Source: Owenia fusiformis
Lineage: Eukaryota > Annelida > Polychaeta > Sabellida > Oweniidae
Length of the DNA: 64,000 nt
Reading direction: 5' to 3'
Assembly: GCA_903813345.2 (NCBI GenBank)
Contig: CAIIXF020000007.1
Coordinates: forward strand, 20,447,564 to 20,511,563
In this document: one piece after another, positions 1-12,018 of the stretch
Position numbering within the stretch: the first letter of the stretch is position 1
Layout: each line of letters begins with the position of its first letter
Program-made: the position numbers and the translations under genes
The notes under the pieces: generated by a model
Databases searched by the model: none
The model's input: only the letters and a program-made list of their open reading frames with translations
What the model was told of the DNA's origin: nothing

Positions 1-1569
1 CAAAATAATATAAACAATCACTGATTGAAGTAAATATTCCCCAGCCTGTTGGTAGCGACAACTGCATTTTCTTACCCTGCGTGCGATACCTGAATACGAA
101 TACGCCTAAATTCATTAATTCTTCGGAGGGTCTTTGAATGCATATCTAGTTCTATACTTTCCTCCAAAAGTTTGACAATAATGACTCAACGAGGTAATCT
201 GAATTTAAATAGGATTTAACACGATGGCCAATTTTGGAGTTGCCTTGGTGTTATTAAACTTTTACAAGGAATGTAGATACACGCACGACATTCCCTTTTT
301 ACATTTCTGCTCATACTCTGCTACCATAATGTAAAATGTTTGTATATAACATTGTAGGATTCAAACCCGATGATTCATATACTGATATTGACCAAAATGG
401 CCTGACTGCGACTGTTGCGTTTATTAAATTGCACATGTGCTTTAATACCTTTATTTTTGCTGTAATTTTGTTTTTTAATTCAAAGGAATTTAATCTAATT
501 CCATTTTATTGCAATAAGTCCGATTCATGATGCATCTTACATGATGATGATAAAAGCGCTTATTGTAACGAAATGGTTTCTTATTCCTAAGATAATTCTG
601 GCCATGAAAGGGTTTATCAAACTTTAGGCATTTTGATTCGTTTAAGGTGAAATGTATAACTATGTAGCTTTGATGTTGCATCACAATTCCTTAGCAATCC
701 CTGAAATGCTGGAAGCATTGAACAATGAATGTTACAGCCCTTCCCCTAAAACGGCTGAGTTTGCTAGAGTAGTTAATACGGCCATCTTGGAACTTTAAAT
801 TCAATATGGCAGCCCCTAGTAGTTTCTTGATGGACGGATCATCAATACGTCTTGTTGCTATAATAAGGTAATTGGCCTTTTCACTGCACATATGTTTTGT
901 AATTACCAAATGAAAATAAGCGTAAAAGCTCATTCAGCTGGCAATCTGGTATAAATTCATTAAAGTCTGTTTGTAAATTGTCGTGTTAGTAGATTTTGTA
1001 TGTTATCTAGTTAGATAATTCTACAGGGCGACCCTAGATGTTCAATGAAATGTATAGCTATGGTCGATGGTTCTCCTATACAAATCCCAACATAAGCAAA
1101 ACCCATACTTTCAATCTTCAGATATAATTAACTAATAGAATGGGAAAATATTTTTGTACATATCACGAAACGTTTGGATAATTGGATAATTACATCTTGT
1201 TATTCTTAATTAATTACAACATTATGAGCTTTGCTGCTTTTGCGCTAAGCCGCCATCTTAGAAAGCGTATTTTATGCAGTTGAGCACAAGGAAGATCATT
1301 TCTAATTAATGGTAATCGTTTGGCCTTCAGAATCCGATAATAAAGCCTTCATAATTTACACCCAACTCAGACAAGTCTCTAATCATAAAACAATATTGTT
1401 TACAACTAATAGCTTGAAAAGACCTTCTGATAGTTATCACATTGTCTGTTTCACTCGTAACCTTCTCTGATATCCTGATGCTGTTACTTTGATCTCATTT
1501 TATCAGATTGGGGAGTTTCAATCGTCAGAAAGGTTGATGGTTATCATGTATACGTTACATAATAGTCGA
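1..1569. other. AT-rich stretch without recognised gene
   Basis: I see no convincing coding frame, RNA gene or repeat with a second copy in this window. Short open frames around 336-933 have no protein-like composition and overlap on both strands. This could be intron or intergenic DNA. Confidence 0.4.
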
Positions 1570-1880
1570 TATTATAGTTTATTTTATCACTGTCATATTC
1601 CTCACTTTCTGATTGGTTCATGTCCTACACGTGACTAAAATATAACAGGAAATATTCAACGGAAGTTACGTGACTTTCGTTGAATATCAGTCACGACTTA
1701 GTCCATTGTAATTTCAAGAAATGATAAAACAAATATTCAATTCTATTTTCGGTGAATACCTGTGACACTTTTTCAAGATGATATTCCACTAGCCAGTAAG
1801 ACTTCATGGAATATCACTTTGAAAGATGCACAGGTATACACCTCAATATAATTAAATATATTTACACTGTCACTGTCATG
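1570..1880 (+). repeat. R8 dispersed repeat, copy A, with central palindrome
   Basis: This segment reads in parallel with 34009-34400. Shared blocks include the start TATCACTGTCATATT, the phrase CACGACTTAGTCCA, then AATAAAACAAATATT or its variant, GGTGAATACCT and GAAAGATGCACAGGT, all in the same order. Near 1651-1688 there is a palindrome around ACGTGACTTTCGTTGAATAT in which both arms read roughly ATTCAACGGAAGT. Copy B keeps only part of the palindrome and carries extra sequence in the middle. No coding capacity is seen. It is probably a non-autonomous mobile element, but I could not define its ends or a target duplication. Confidence 0.7.
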
Positions 1881-3394
1881 TGAGATATCGACAAAGGAAC
1901 ATGTTACGTAATTTCCCATATTTTATAACCCCACTTGAAATAAGGGCTGGGACGAAAGATCTCAAAATGTTCAGAATCGAATCTTGGTTCTTGAAACCTA
2001 ACACAAAATAGCATGCATTCTCACGACAGAGAGGAATTGATATGATGTGATTTGCCATGATATAATAAGCATATCTTTATTTATTGTAGAGGATATAGGG
2101 GTTTCACACACTGGGGTTGTAAACGATATCTGAAATAGTTTCTAATCTTTACACAGAGACAGAGTTCCTCGTTGGCTTAGTAAATTCCATAAGCAGAGAA
2201 ATAAGACAAGAATTTCCCATTATCTTTCATCATCATAAATCTTGAAATGACGTGTTGAGGAAGCTCCAAATCATAATTCATCATAAAGACTTTACAAACT
2301 GATTGGGGAACACCAATTCACAAGTGATCAAAGGAGCTGAAATAAATCCACAAATTATGTAAATATCCAAGGATATTAAGGACATTAATTAATTAAGCAC
2401 TGGACTCAGTGCGTTGTTTGACAGATTGGCAAACATGAACTTATGAAATTGATAAGGGTTATCAGTTTCACTCAGTCTAATCATAAATAACCTTTCAAGT
2501 TGAAGAATATAGAATGATCATTGTATCTTAATGACTTGAATGTAATATATAATGCCGAGCTATGTGTGAATCACAATTCATTTTTATGTCTTTATATTAA
2601 TTGCTATCGTCAACTATACGTCATTATTGACAATTTACACTTACCTGGACTAATACTCAACAGTTCAATAATTCTCAGTAATTTTACATACTTATCTTGC
2701 TCAATTCTACTTAATATCGCCATTAAACATTATTTGTTCTGAACAACTACGAGATGGCAATTATAGCATCATCAACAGAAGTGATATTCATATCAGGTTC
2801 TCTCAACCCTGACTGCCATGTCGCCTTAACCAGATTCTTAGAACCCCAGATTTGATTCAGATTAAGGTTTATTTAAAGGTGGTATTAGATCCAGCGAGCA
2901 ACCTCAGCAAGAATGTTATCAAATACTAGTATTGAATAGTTTTGGGCTCATATCATTTCTTGTCATGTTTATTTCTCTATACAAACCTCCAACAGTGGCC
3001 AAACTGCCCTATCCGCTGGATAGAAAAAAGTAGTTTTAAAAAATGAATGTAGTCCCAACACAATTGTGATCATGACGAGTCAGTAAGCTAGTATGTAGGT
3101 ACAATTGTCATCTTTTTGCAATGATAACATGCCATTTCTTCTGAAAATGCGTTTATTTTGGTTATATGAAGGAAAATTTCAAGTAGCGTATTAATTTTGG
3201 CTTCATTTTTGTGAATTTCAATTTCTGTCGGCAGAGAGAGTGGGTAGTGTCATAATTGACCAATTATTTACGTGAATCGGGGATGTTTTGCCAGTACAAA
3301 CCTTATTTGCGGATATGATTCATACAATAATGTGTTCATTCTCTTTAAATCTGGATACTACATTTATTATGTGGGAGAATTTACACATTTTTGG
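1881..3394. other. Stretch without recognised feature
   Basis: No protein-like frame and no repeat copy found. The 73-codon frame at 2521-2742 begins with a non-ATG codon and has the hydrophobic, asparagine-rich composition expected of translated AT-rich noncoding DNA. Confidence 0.35.
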
Positions 3395-3770
3395 CAAATA
3401 ACTCAGAAGCGAGTAGGTAGTTACCAGTTTCACCACCAGGTGGCTCGTTCGGGTCAGATAGCATGGCGGGTATAGTAGATAGTTCCACAAACTTGAATAT
3501 TCAACTGTTTAATGGCTCAATTTTCATATCATCCTTATGTTAGTTATGCAAATTAGATATGTCCATTAAAAGAAAATGTTATCTGTCCAATTCAAGAAAA
3601 GATATTTCCCTTTTTGTGATTTTATAACATGGGGTCTATGGGGAATTTTTCAAAGTTGAAAAACAATTGTTTTAGATGTACTTTTACATGTTGATTTCAA
3701 AAATGACATAACTTTGACTGAATTTTATGACTTAAAATCAAGATTATTTCTACTCACATCTAGTCTATTG
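3395..3770 (-). mobile_element. R1 miniature inverted-repeat element, copy A
   Basis: This is a reverse-strand copy of R1. Its genomic left end reads CAAATAACTCAGAAGCGAGTA and its right end TACTCACATCTAGTCTATTG, so both ends resemble CAATAACCCAGATGCGAGTA, a terminal inverted repeat of about 20 bp. Internally it shares long blocks with copies at 14257, 32904 and 47034, including the phrase CACCAGGTGGCTCGTTCGGG and the stretch that reads CCATAGACCCCATGTTA on the R1 forward strand. It has no coding capacity. I could not recognise a clean target duplication, so the superfamily is open. The copy is about 60 bp shorter than the one at 14257. Confidence 0.85.
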
Positions 3771-4910
3771 TGCACTTTGAATCTTCACCATATGGTAACA
3801 AACAAGATAAAATCTCAAATATATATATACATTTTAAGAGATTTTTAATTTGAGATGATGAAGAATACTTCGGTTTGTTTTTGTACATCTTGTTTGAACC
3901 TTTTCACGTTTAAGCTCTGATTATGCCTTTAAATTACATTTCCTTAAGATAGTTATTCAAATTGGAAGGTGAAAATAAGCTTGACTTTGCAGGCCATTGT
4001 AACCTCGAACTAGATCAAATATATTATTGATGGTTGATCTATTCTTCATGAAATGCTATAAATCTCTCGATTAGGCCAAGATTATGCTATCAATCCTAGA
4101 ATGAAGATCACATAATTGCAGCGATCAGACATTACATTATACATTTCATAAACTGTGTAATAAAAGTGCTAAATACTGGTATGCTGCAGCATTTTCCAGG
4201 CCTAGTGTCTGCTTTCATTACAAGCATTTTAAAAAAGCATTTTTCAGAGGGACTTTTCTTTCTTGCTGGAACTCGTTGAGTAACTCATAATTTTGTTGAG
4301 TTTGCCAAAATGCTAATATCATTTTCAAAATGCCAATTTTGACTTATGCCTATCAATCACCAAAATTCTCAAAAAGATTAGTATTCAAAAGAGGGCTAAA
4401 GATGTTGGTCAACCCCCAAAGTGGCCTCCTGACTACGTGTATACCCCATTGTTGTTGCTTTTGTTATGCTGGACTAATGATCATGAAAAAGTATCTAATT
4501 AGCTGGAGCTCTGATTAAAGTCACTGAATCTTATCATTCTCCATTAAAGGTTTTGTCTCCATCCCTATTGACAGATGAATTGGATTTTCGAATGTTCGCA
4601 CTTACTAATTCCAGAACTTGATAGTGTAAAGTCAAGATCTCTCCCATTTGTTACATGTTAGCTTGGGATTTGTGCTCAAGATCACGGACAGGATTGAAGA
4701 CTGGAGGTGAAAAACACTCCAATCAGACAATTTATTTTGCTAAATTAGAGAGCGCAAGAGGCAACACAGGGTCCAAACATTTTATTTTATCTCGTATCGT
4801 CATCTCCAATATAATCCATCATCGCCCGATCGGTCTTCACTGCGACGGGAGCCGAGTAAACGAATATGAATATCCTCAGAGCCACTGCCATGGTTCATAG
4901 ACACAAATTA
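3771..4910. other. Stretch without recognised feature
   Basis: Nothing beyond short chance open frames (4330-4518 and 4655-4900). The latter region is somewhat richer in GC near 4820-4860 (CGCCCGATCGGTCTTC), but I see no start context or splice signals that would support an exon. Confidence 0.35.
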
Positions 4911-5049
4911 CAGGATGAGCCAGGATGTTACTGATTTTAAAATATAACAACTCGTTCATTATTGGCATGATTGGTCTCAAACTTTTTGAGGCGTACATAA
5001 AAAACACTAATATGGAATAAAATCAGTAACATTTTTTTAGCCCACCCTG
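4911..5049. mobile_element. 139-bp TA-flanked miniature inverted-repeat element
   Basis: The left end reads TA then CAGGATGAGCCAGGATGTTA. The right end, reverse-complemented, reads CAGGGTGGGCTAAAAAAATG and then GTTACTGATTTTATTCC, which matches the left-hand GTTACTGATTTTA. The element is bounded by TA on both sides, the target duplication typical of Tc1/mariner superfamily elements. The CAGGGTG start is common among such miniature elements. There is no coding capacity. The element at 29873 has similar CAGGGTGG ends but a different interior. Confidence 0.75.
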
Positions 5050-5595
5050 TATAATTTCCAGTATGACCTCGAAAGTGTAAAACTTTAATTGGACGACACT
5101 TGACCTTCTCTTACTTAAATATTACTAGTATGTCTTTATTTAAAGTATTTTGAACGATGTGATAAACAGAACCATAGACAGAATTCCAAAGGATTCGCTC
5201 CTCATCAAATTCGGAAAACGTATATGAATGGTAGCATCAAGGTTAATGATGATGCACTGACCTTCTTATTTTACGCAAGGCAGTGAATGAATGCCTTCAT
5301 GATAATTCTACCTCCATATGAAAGTCTTACATGATTAGTTTATTACCTTACAAAACACCTGTCTTTGTGTTATATATAGGCTCTTTGGTCTTTGGTATGT
5401 TCCCTTTGACTTGAATATTTGTGTTTTTCATCTGTTTTCAAAAATGAGTCAATACTACGAGCAATATAACAGATAAATACCTAAGCGCGCACAAGTGCTA
5501 AAATGTAATGCAATTGTAAGTATTAAAAAACAGTGAGAAAAAGAATTATAAAAGAGCTCTATAGCCCATACTCTAATTTGGTGACCAAAGCAACA
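5050..5595. other. Stretch without recognised feature
   Basis: No protein-like frame or repeat copy seen. It may be upstream intron or flank of the candidate exon or pseudogene at 5596-5830. Confidence 0.3.
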
Positions 5596-5830
5596 ATGTT
5601 TAATCCTCTCCGATCTGTTACTCATTGGCTTGGTGGAAAAGACAAACCCGAGTCTCATGGAACGGCAGCTCCATCTACAAATGCTACAGTCAGCGTTCAT
5701 GAGACACAATGGTTATCAAAAAGAAGCTATGGCTGATTTCGATCCGTTTTCCCAAATCACTTATGACAGCCGGGATTTTCTTGAACGTTTGAGCCAAATG
5801 AAAGTCAGTTCAAAACAATTATTCTCATAG
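5596..5830 (+). pseudogene. Possible terminal exon or frameshifted gene remnant
   Basis: Two overlapping frames together look more protein-like than their surroundings. Frame A starts at an ATG (5596) and reads MFNPLRSVTHWLGGKDKPES and onward to a stop at 5736. Frame B, open from about 5585 to 5830, has a convincing C-terminal half (residues such as NGYQKEAMADFDPFSQITYD) and ends at 5830. A shift from A to B around 5680-5700 would give one continuous protein of about 78 residues. A canonical AATAAA lies at 5956-5961, about 125 bases after the stop, as expected for a 3' end. I do not recognise the protein. It could instead be a terminal exon read only in frame B, a processed pseudogene, or chance. 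Confidence 0.25.
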
Positions 5831-6284
5831 CTCCGACATATTTGAGCATGTCAAGTGGTTGAACTTCAGAACTTATGATTAGATTTTTCACTAGAGCCTG
5901 AAAGTGTGTCAGTTTAGTGTTTTTGTTTAGATAACATTGACCTTAACATTTTCGCAATAAAAATATAATATAATATTATCTTACTTTTGAAGTTTTAATA
6001 TTTTGAGTATTCCCTCCCTGCATATTGTATGCAATAACCTGATTTACAGAGACTGTGACTCCAGATGCAGAGTGTAGAAAGAAAAACATTAAAATTCAAA
6101 ATATCAAAATTTATGTCATCTTGTTTTCCATACAATTTGCTATGAATAGTACGTCTTGTTCAGTTTAATTAATCAAAATGTCAATGACATAAAAAGGTCC
6201 GCTCGTATAAGATTCATTAGTTAGTTTTTCAGTTTTAATTGGAGCTACCGAAGCCTTGCGAAGCATGGGATGATGTGCGACGTT
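5831..6284. other. AT-rich flank, possible 3' UTR then nothing recognised
   Basis: The first 130 bases could be a 3' untranslated region of the candidate at 5596-5830, ending near the AATAAA at 5956. The rest has no recognised content. Confidence 0.25.
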
Positions 6285-6285
6285 C

Positions 6286-6319
6286 CTCTCTCTCTCTCGA
6301 TCTCTCTCTCTCTCTCTCT
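6286..6319. repeat. (CT)n microsatellite
   Basis: Two pure CT tracts of about 13 and 19 bases are separated by a single GA interruption (CTCTCTCGATCTCTC). It is a simple sequence repeat with no wider context. Confidence 0.95.
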
Positions 6320-7118
6320 AATATATGTTATCTCTTATAAATGCTATAAAATATGAAATATATGAAAAGTTTTGGAATTTACAGTATACAGAATTTTATG
6401 TTCCATTCACAATAAATATTTGTAGACGTACAGCTAGTATATTTAATCATCCCATAAAACCATATTTGGAACTACCATGTCATTGTAAAATTGTATTCTG
6501 TTGGGCAGACGGAAATGGTCGTAAAAACTTCACAATGTGATGATGTTTGAAATAAAACAATTATAGCAATCACATAAAACAAGCATCGGATACATATCCG
6601 GTAATTCAATAAATTATCTCCTGGATTAAACCTCCAGCTTAATAGATGCCTTTCCAACTAATGGTTGTCAGTTTGGATGTCAGTACGCCTACCATTGTAA
6701 TAGAGATAGAGAAAACCAATGACATTGTTTACGAATATCTCTAGACTCGGTGAAATTAATTACTTCGAAAACTGAATGAGATGAAACCCTTGGGTATTGT
6801 CATAGGTAATTCAATTTGAAATCTGAGTTGCTCATATTGTTTATATATAATCATATTGTAGGTATACCTTGTATATTGTAAACTCAGAAACAAGGGAATG
6901 GAATCTAAAGAAACTCCGTGTTAGCAAATACCGATAGTAGGGAGGTCAAGCTGCGCGTGTTAAGAGCACTTATGCACAAACGTGTTGAATTATTGTACTA
7001 TATGGATAAGTTCTCCTCTTCGTTGTATTTAATTGCACGATTGCGAATAAAGGTGTGAAAATAGTTGGAATCATCGTCACTGGCAAAAAATAATTTTGAG
7101 AGTAGGAGTAGGAGTAAA
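6320..7118. other. Stretch without recognised feature
   Basis: No coding, RNA or repeat feature identified. The frames at 6325-6540 and 6472-6657 overlap on opposite strands and have no family resemblance. Confidence 0.3.
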
Positions 7119-7190
7119 CCATGGGACGATCACGAGCCATGAGACGTTTACGAACCATTAGACGTTCACAAACCATTAGACTTTTATGAA
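7119..7190. repeat. 18-bp minisatellite, four units
   Basis: Four consecutive 18-base units each begin CCAT: CCATGGGACGATCACGAG, CCATGAGACGTTTACGAA, CCATTAGACGTTCACAAA and CCATTAGACTTTTATGAA. Neighbouring units differ at 4-6 positions. Because 18 is a multiple of three, the reverse strand stays open through the array and produces a repetitive 87-codon frame (6970-7233). I attribute that frame to the repeat and not to a gene. The tract is preceded by a short GAGTAG-type repeat. Confidence 0.85.
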
Positions 7191-8319
7191 CACTTAAAAA
7201 GTGTAGCTTCAACTCCCTGTTACAGTATATCACCGAACGTCTAGATTTTTCTCATATTTGCCTTTACATATAAAGAGAGGTCCCTCTGAAATATTCCGTC
7301 TTCGTAATCAGCCCTCAATTTGCATCAGTAGCAGAATATTTCCAGAACATATTAAGGCTCGAAAAGGACTGCTAATCCAGTGAACGACAGAAAAGAAAAT
7401 TTGTTACAAAATCTAATGATGGAACGATATTACATTACAGGTTGTTCTGATTTTCTGTTTTGGTTTACTTAGGATCTGAGAAATAGGCACTGAGTCCCAT
7501 TTACAGCCTATTACTTTCTCACCATGTCCGAATCGGTAAATGGATATTATATTTTTGATTAAAATTCTTCAGAACATTATCACTCTCTGTAAAAATGCAG
7601 TATTTTACCTCAAATCACAAAGTACTCGGGGTCTAGCCGGATGCAAAGGGTCACTTGGATGTGATAACACGAAGTAATGAATTATTTGATATGAAGTTAT
7701 ATTTCTCACATTAAACAAATGAAGTTTGATACTTTTAATAAATTGTACAATATTTTACATACCCCGTTTGAACATTTAGAATAAAAATACTCAATAATTG
7801 ATTTTATCATTTGGCCTCGTCTTCTAGTTCATGGACAAATTATCACGAGATATTGAACATAAAAGGGATATTGGAGACCACATTAAGCCTCGGGAAAACA
7901 TTGGTGTCAAGTTTTACTTGTATATGTCATTAACGATCTTCCTGTAACAGACTGAACTATTCTATTAATCAGTCAAATGCCTTTAATTGAAGAAATATAC
8001 GCACGTACACTCTCATATAAATTGTTAGGAGCAACTTATGATGAAATAGGAAATAATTGGAAGCTTTAAAGTGTAACTATGACATAGAAATATTTACGAA
8101 CAAATCTAGAAACTGTATGACAACAGGGAAAAATATGTGAAATTTCTAATAAGGGCAAAGTTATTCAAGTTTTTGCCTTTCAGCCTTCCATTCCGTCGGG
8201 TCATAGTTTGGGATATTGGAGTTTTGGTGTACTTTTTGATATTTCGTTTTTTGGATTTATTCTTACATGATCATGTTCATTTTGACTTATGAAGACTTGC
8301 CAAAATCACACTCGACTTC
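7191..8319. other. Stretch without recognised feature
   Basis: No supported gene or repeat. The composition is AT-rich throughout. Confidence 0.3.
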
Positions 8320-8522
8320 GAAAGAGAGTAGTAGACCAGAAGAAGTGAGTAGCTCCCATAAGTCTTTGGTATTGCTTGCTATCAGGGGATTCCCTTTAGT
8401 TTTCACTAAACGGTCCTACAAGCCTTATATGTATCTATCACATGACATTCAAAATGGCAGACTACAGTAAGTTGCAAACCCACATGGTCCTATAAGCCTT
8501 ATAATGGATCTATCACATAGAT
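8320..8522. repeat. Dispersed repeat fragment plus short tandem duplication
   Basis: The phrase GTGAGTAGCTCCCA, followed about 40 bases later by GGGGATTCCC, recurs at 55823-55880, showing a shared dispersed element of about 75 bp. Immediately after it, a block reading GGTCCTACAAGCCTTATATG then ATCTATCACAT (8412 onward) recurs as GGTCCTATAAGCCTTATAAT then ATCTATCACAT (8485 onward), giving a diverged direct duplication with a 73-base period. Confidence 0.6.
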
Positions 8523-8989
8523 ATCACTTGACCAAATACCAATACTGAACTTTTGGAGATCCCCCCCCCTGGTAGTAGACGTAGGACATTCAGTGAGTCT
8601 CAATGAGCGACATCTTGATTCACAAGGTTTGGTAGGTAGGCCTACAACAACCTATTTTATTAGATCCAGTGGAAAGCGACGATGAAAGCGATGTATTTCT
8701 AAAAGTATAAACTGATGATTAGCGTCTCTCGGCCTGGACAGATTTTTGTCACTTACATTTCCCATAACCTTGAAATTATGTTTTTTTAGTCAGGTCATGG
8801 GATTTGAATTGGAATATAAATTGAGGGTCAACATAGATATGAATTACCGTAGCATACGTCATTCATCAACATGTTTTATGTCAACTCGTTGCTTTACCCA
8901 TAAATTCATGAACTCATCACATACAGGTTTTGGACATATTTAACCTACTATAAGGAATACAGTATTGAATAAACTTCATTATCCCACTG
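8523..8989. other. Stretch without recognised feature
   Basis: A run of nine C bases lies near 8562-8571. There is otherwise no recognised content. Confidence 0.3.
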
Positions 8990-9745
8990 AACAAAGTCCA
9001 GGAGGGATATAGAGAAGCCATCGTTCGTTCATTCGTCTGTTCGAGTGATAACTCAAATACCATGTGTGAGTTTAGGTCAGATGTTATATGCATTTTGATA
9101 CAAGACTGTTTTCAAGAAGGAAATTCCAATACGACGATCCGCCAATTAACCTGAAAATGATCGCCATTTTTCGTAAATAGTGATTGAAAGATATAATTTA
9201 ACTTTTATATGCTAAACACTTAGAGACAAAGTACTCTGAACTACGAAGGAAGTCTAATGGCTGCGAACCGGGTACAAATATTATAGACCTTTGTGTTACA
9301 GGTATAGGACTCTGTTCAAATTAGGAAATTTCAAAATGGCTGCCATGTTTAAAAGATATAACTTAATTGCTACATTGTGAATTGAAGCCTTGGAGACATA
9401 GTACTCTGAACCTACCTGAATGGAATTTTTAAGATGGCTGCTGATTTCAAAATGGTCGCCTTATTTCATAAAAAAGTGGACTTTGCTCAACAAGGAAATT
9501 CCTAGATGGTTGCTGAATTCAAAATGACACGAATTATATTTATTTGATAACCCTAATACCGTTATCGAAATTGGTGAAATCCTATAGGCTGGTTATGAAA
9601 CCTTTTCATTTATACGTATGGCGTAACGTCACACATCATGGGTGCTATTTTGGCCACGTTTGTATTTCTGCCTCGTTATGCTATCATGTTATTTGATAAA
9701 ATATGTTTTGTTTGGTGGGATTTCTGCTCCGTGGAGTTGCTATTT
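8990..9745 (+). repeat. R2 dispersed repeat, copy A (AAAATGGCCGCC-type units)
   Basis: This copy begins with GGGATATAGAGAAGCCATCG followed by a pyrimidine- and CG-rich TCGTTCGTTCATTCGTCTG. It then contains several degenerate units of roughly 150 bp built on phrases such as GATAACTCAAATACCA, TATGCTAA, GAGACAAAGTACTCTG, AAGATGGCTGC and AAAATGGTCGCC. It ends near TTTTGTTTGGTGGGATTTCT. The same start, units and end are found at 38200-39357. The repeated AAAATGGCNGCC phrase resembles start codons in good context but the frames do not continue. It is a mobile or satellite-derived element of unknown class. Confidence 0.75.
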
Positions 9746-10110
9746 TCTAGTTCCATCAGTGTCACTTTTCATCACATATCAGGACGAGACACAAATTAGA
9801 AAATGAGGGGTTTTCTAGACTGGTTAATTATATGATGTTTTATGTCCTATAATAGTCTTGCTTCAGCTCTATCAAATCTAAATAGATTAATTTCACACTT
9901 TGACATTTGCCATTTTTCCTCATAAGCCAATCATATCAGTGTAACGTTTCAGTAATCTTTCATATCGCATTTATTTCAATCTCAATTATATCTGTGCCAG
10001 GTTTATTTGAAGATGGCCGTTTTCAGTCGTACGGAATTATTTGCATCGCTTTTTAATCAGATGACTCAATGTGGGATTGCACCAGTTAAGTGTTGATCCA
10101 TCTATTTTGG
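9746..10110. other. Stretch without recognised feature
   Basis: No supported gene or repeat between the R2 copy and the first R3 element. Confidence 0.3.
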
Positions 10111-10183
10111 TACCCTTTGCATTCGTTTGACTTCACTTCTTAAAAGAGAGCTTCGTCTTCAACTAGACTCTGCACGCAGGGTA
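10111..10183 (-). mobile_element. R3 ultra-short inverted-ended element, copy 1, with 9-bp target duplication
   Basis: This is a 73-bp unit starting TACCCTTTGCATTCG and ending CTGCACGCAGGGTA. Both flanks carry the identical 9-mer CTATTTTGG directly abutting the element, a perfect target-site duplication. The interior CTTCTTAAAAGAGAGCTTCG is shared by all copies in the window. It cannot encode anything. A 9-bp duplication is what Mutator-type transposition gives (8-11 bp); that class assignment is inference. The orientation is arbitrary; I take the GCGCGCAGAGTCTAG end as 5'. Confidence 0.9.
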
Positions 10184-11533
10184 CTATTTTGGCAAATATA
10201 ATGGATACCACCCCAATCCACGCACTGTCATATGCTCAGTGTACTGTTTTTGCATATGAAATAATTTGGTGATTACAGATGTATTAGCTGATTAGTCAAG
10301 TATATACTGTCAAACCAATATACTGCTTCTTCGTATAAAATACTTTAGTGGATAATATTACATATACAATTTGTCTTTATGATTTGCCTCACATATTTCC
10401 AAGATAAAGGCTACACGAAGCTATTGCACAATGTATGAGAAACCATGGCCTTCAATCTATTAGCTTCTTTCTAGTTGAAGCCAGAAATAAGTGATGAGTA
10501 TCAGAATGGTGTAAGCCTACCTCATCCAAGATTTAAGCTACCCAAGTTTTCGAACATGATTTTAATCTGGGATATTGACGCACTTGCTTGAGGCGATTTT
10601 TATTTCTTGTTAATAGGGAATCAAAATCCAGATGACAAATGACAAATTGATATCCAAGTGTTCAATATCTTTGACAAATGGTCCCTATTATATTCTCTAT
10701 ATTGGGTCTTAGGGAATGACTAATGAGAGGTGAGAGTAATTGAAAATAGAGCCTTCCCTCAGAGATACTCCAATAAAACCACTATGAAACAAGGATTTTC
10801 ATTAACTTCAAATAGTAGGATTTTGAAAGGGATTATCCACTGAATTAACCCGATAATCCAATTGATTCAGAATAAGCGTATCAATTATCGATGGCTTCCT
10901 ATTTTCTACTTAGCAGAATTGCTTAAGTTGCGCTTAATGTAGTTTTGAAATGTTAGCACTTGGTTCTCTCATGGTAAAGATAACACAATGTATAACATGG
11001 GCGAGAATGCATCTTCAAATTGCTTCATCTAGTGTAATATTTTTGCCCCAAAAAAACGTTTTTCATACTTTATCTCCATGATGTCCACTCTTTTCAGTGT
11101 TTTGGTTTGAGTGAGTGAGTATACGTCTCTTCTGATCTGTACTTCAAGACAATGTTGCCTCTATATACAACATCAGAATGCAACGCGTGTTTTGTTTGAT
11201 CCTATTTAACTCACCCATCTTCGTAATTTTAAAAAACCGACCATCTTACCACTTTCCCATGCTCGTAGAACTACGATATTAACTGTTTGTACGATAAAGT
11301 AAATTCTGCATTTTGTTTGTCGAAAAGAACTTCATTACACTAATATAATAAACTTGCTGCTCTTTCTTCAAACAATTAGGGAATTCTTATACATCATCTG
11401 GGATAATGGCTATAAATCACGATGATATGTAAATGACAGAATTTATGAATGATCAAATCGTGATAAGGGACTGCTTATTGTACACTGCTGCATCTTTAGA
11501 CTTGCTGAAAAAGTATGATACCACCCAAATCAC
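10184..11533. other. Stretch without recognised feature
   Basis: No supported gene or repeat copy recognised. Confidence 0.3.
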
Positions 11534-11609
11534 TACCCTTTGCATTCGTTTGACTTCACTTCTCTAAAGAGAGCTTCGTCGTTTATGACTAGACTCCGCA
11601 CGCAGGGTA
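11534..11609 (-). mobile_element. R3 element, copy 2, with 9-bp target duplication
   Basis: This 76-bp copy has the same orientation and ends as copy 1. The flanking 9-mers are CCAAATCAC on the left and CCGAATCAC on the right, one mismatch in nine. It carries a slightly different interior (TCTCTAAAGAGAGCTTCGTC) and a short insertion before GACTAGACTC. Confidence 0.88.
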
Positions 11610-12018
11610 CCGAATCACTTATAAACAGTTTGCTGGAGCCTCGCAGGATGGTTAGTACTACTATGGTTTAAAGGTTCCAGAAATGGAGCTGTACAATGGC
11701 AACATTATTTATTACGCTTGATATAAATTAAATAATTCATATCTTTAAAACTTAAAAATCTATATCTAGTAGGTGAGTATTTAAATAAAAGCATTTTGGC
11801 AAACTCTGTCCAAAAATTGAACACTATGGTCTCATGAATTTACGGCAGTCAGCATGTATTTATCTTATCTCCTCATATATATGGAAATCATACATCGGTA
11901 TACATACAACCAGAACAATGTATTCTATACAGTTTGCCTTCACCAATTTTTGATCAAATAATGGATTGATTTGATTTTGATTCCTGAAAGTAAAAAATAT
12001 TAGTGAACGTTTAAAAAT
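11610..12018. other. Stretch without recognised feature
   Basis: AT-rich and possibly upstream of the candidate coding exon at 12019. No promoter motif is recognised. Confidence 0.3.
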
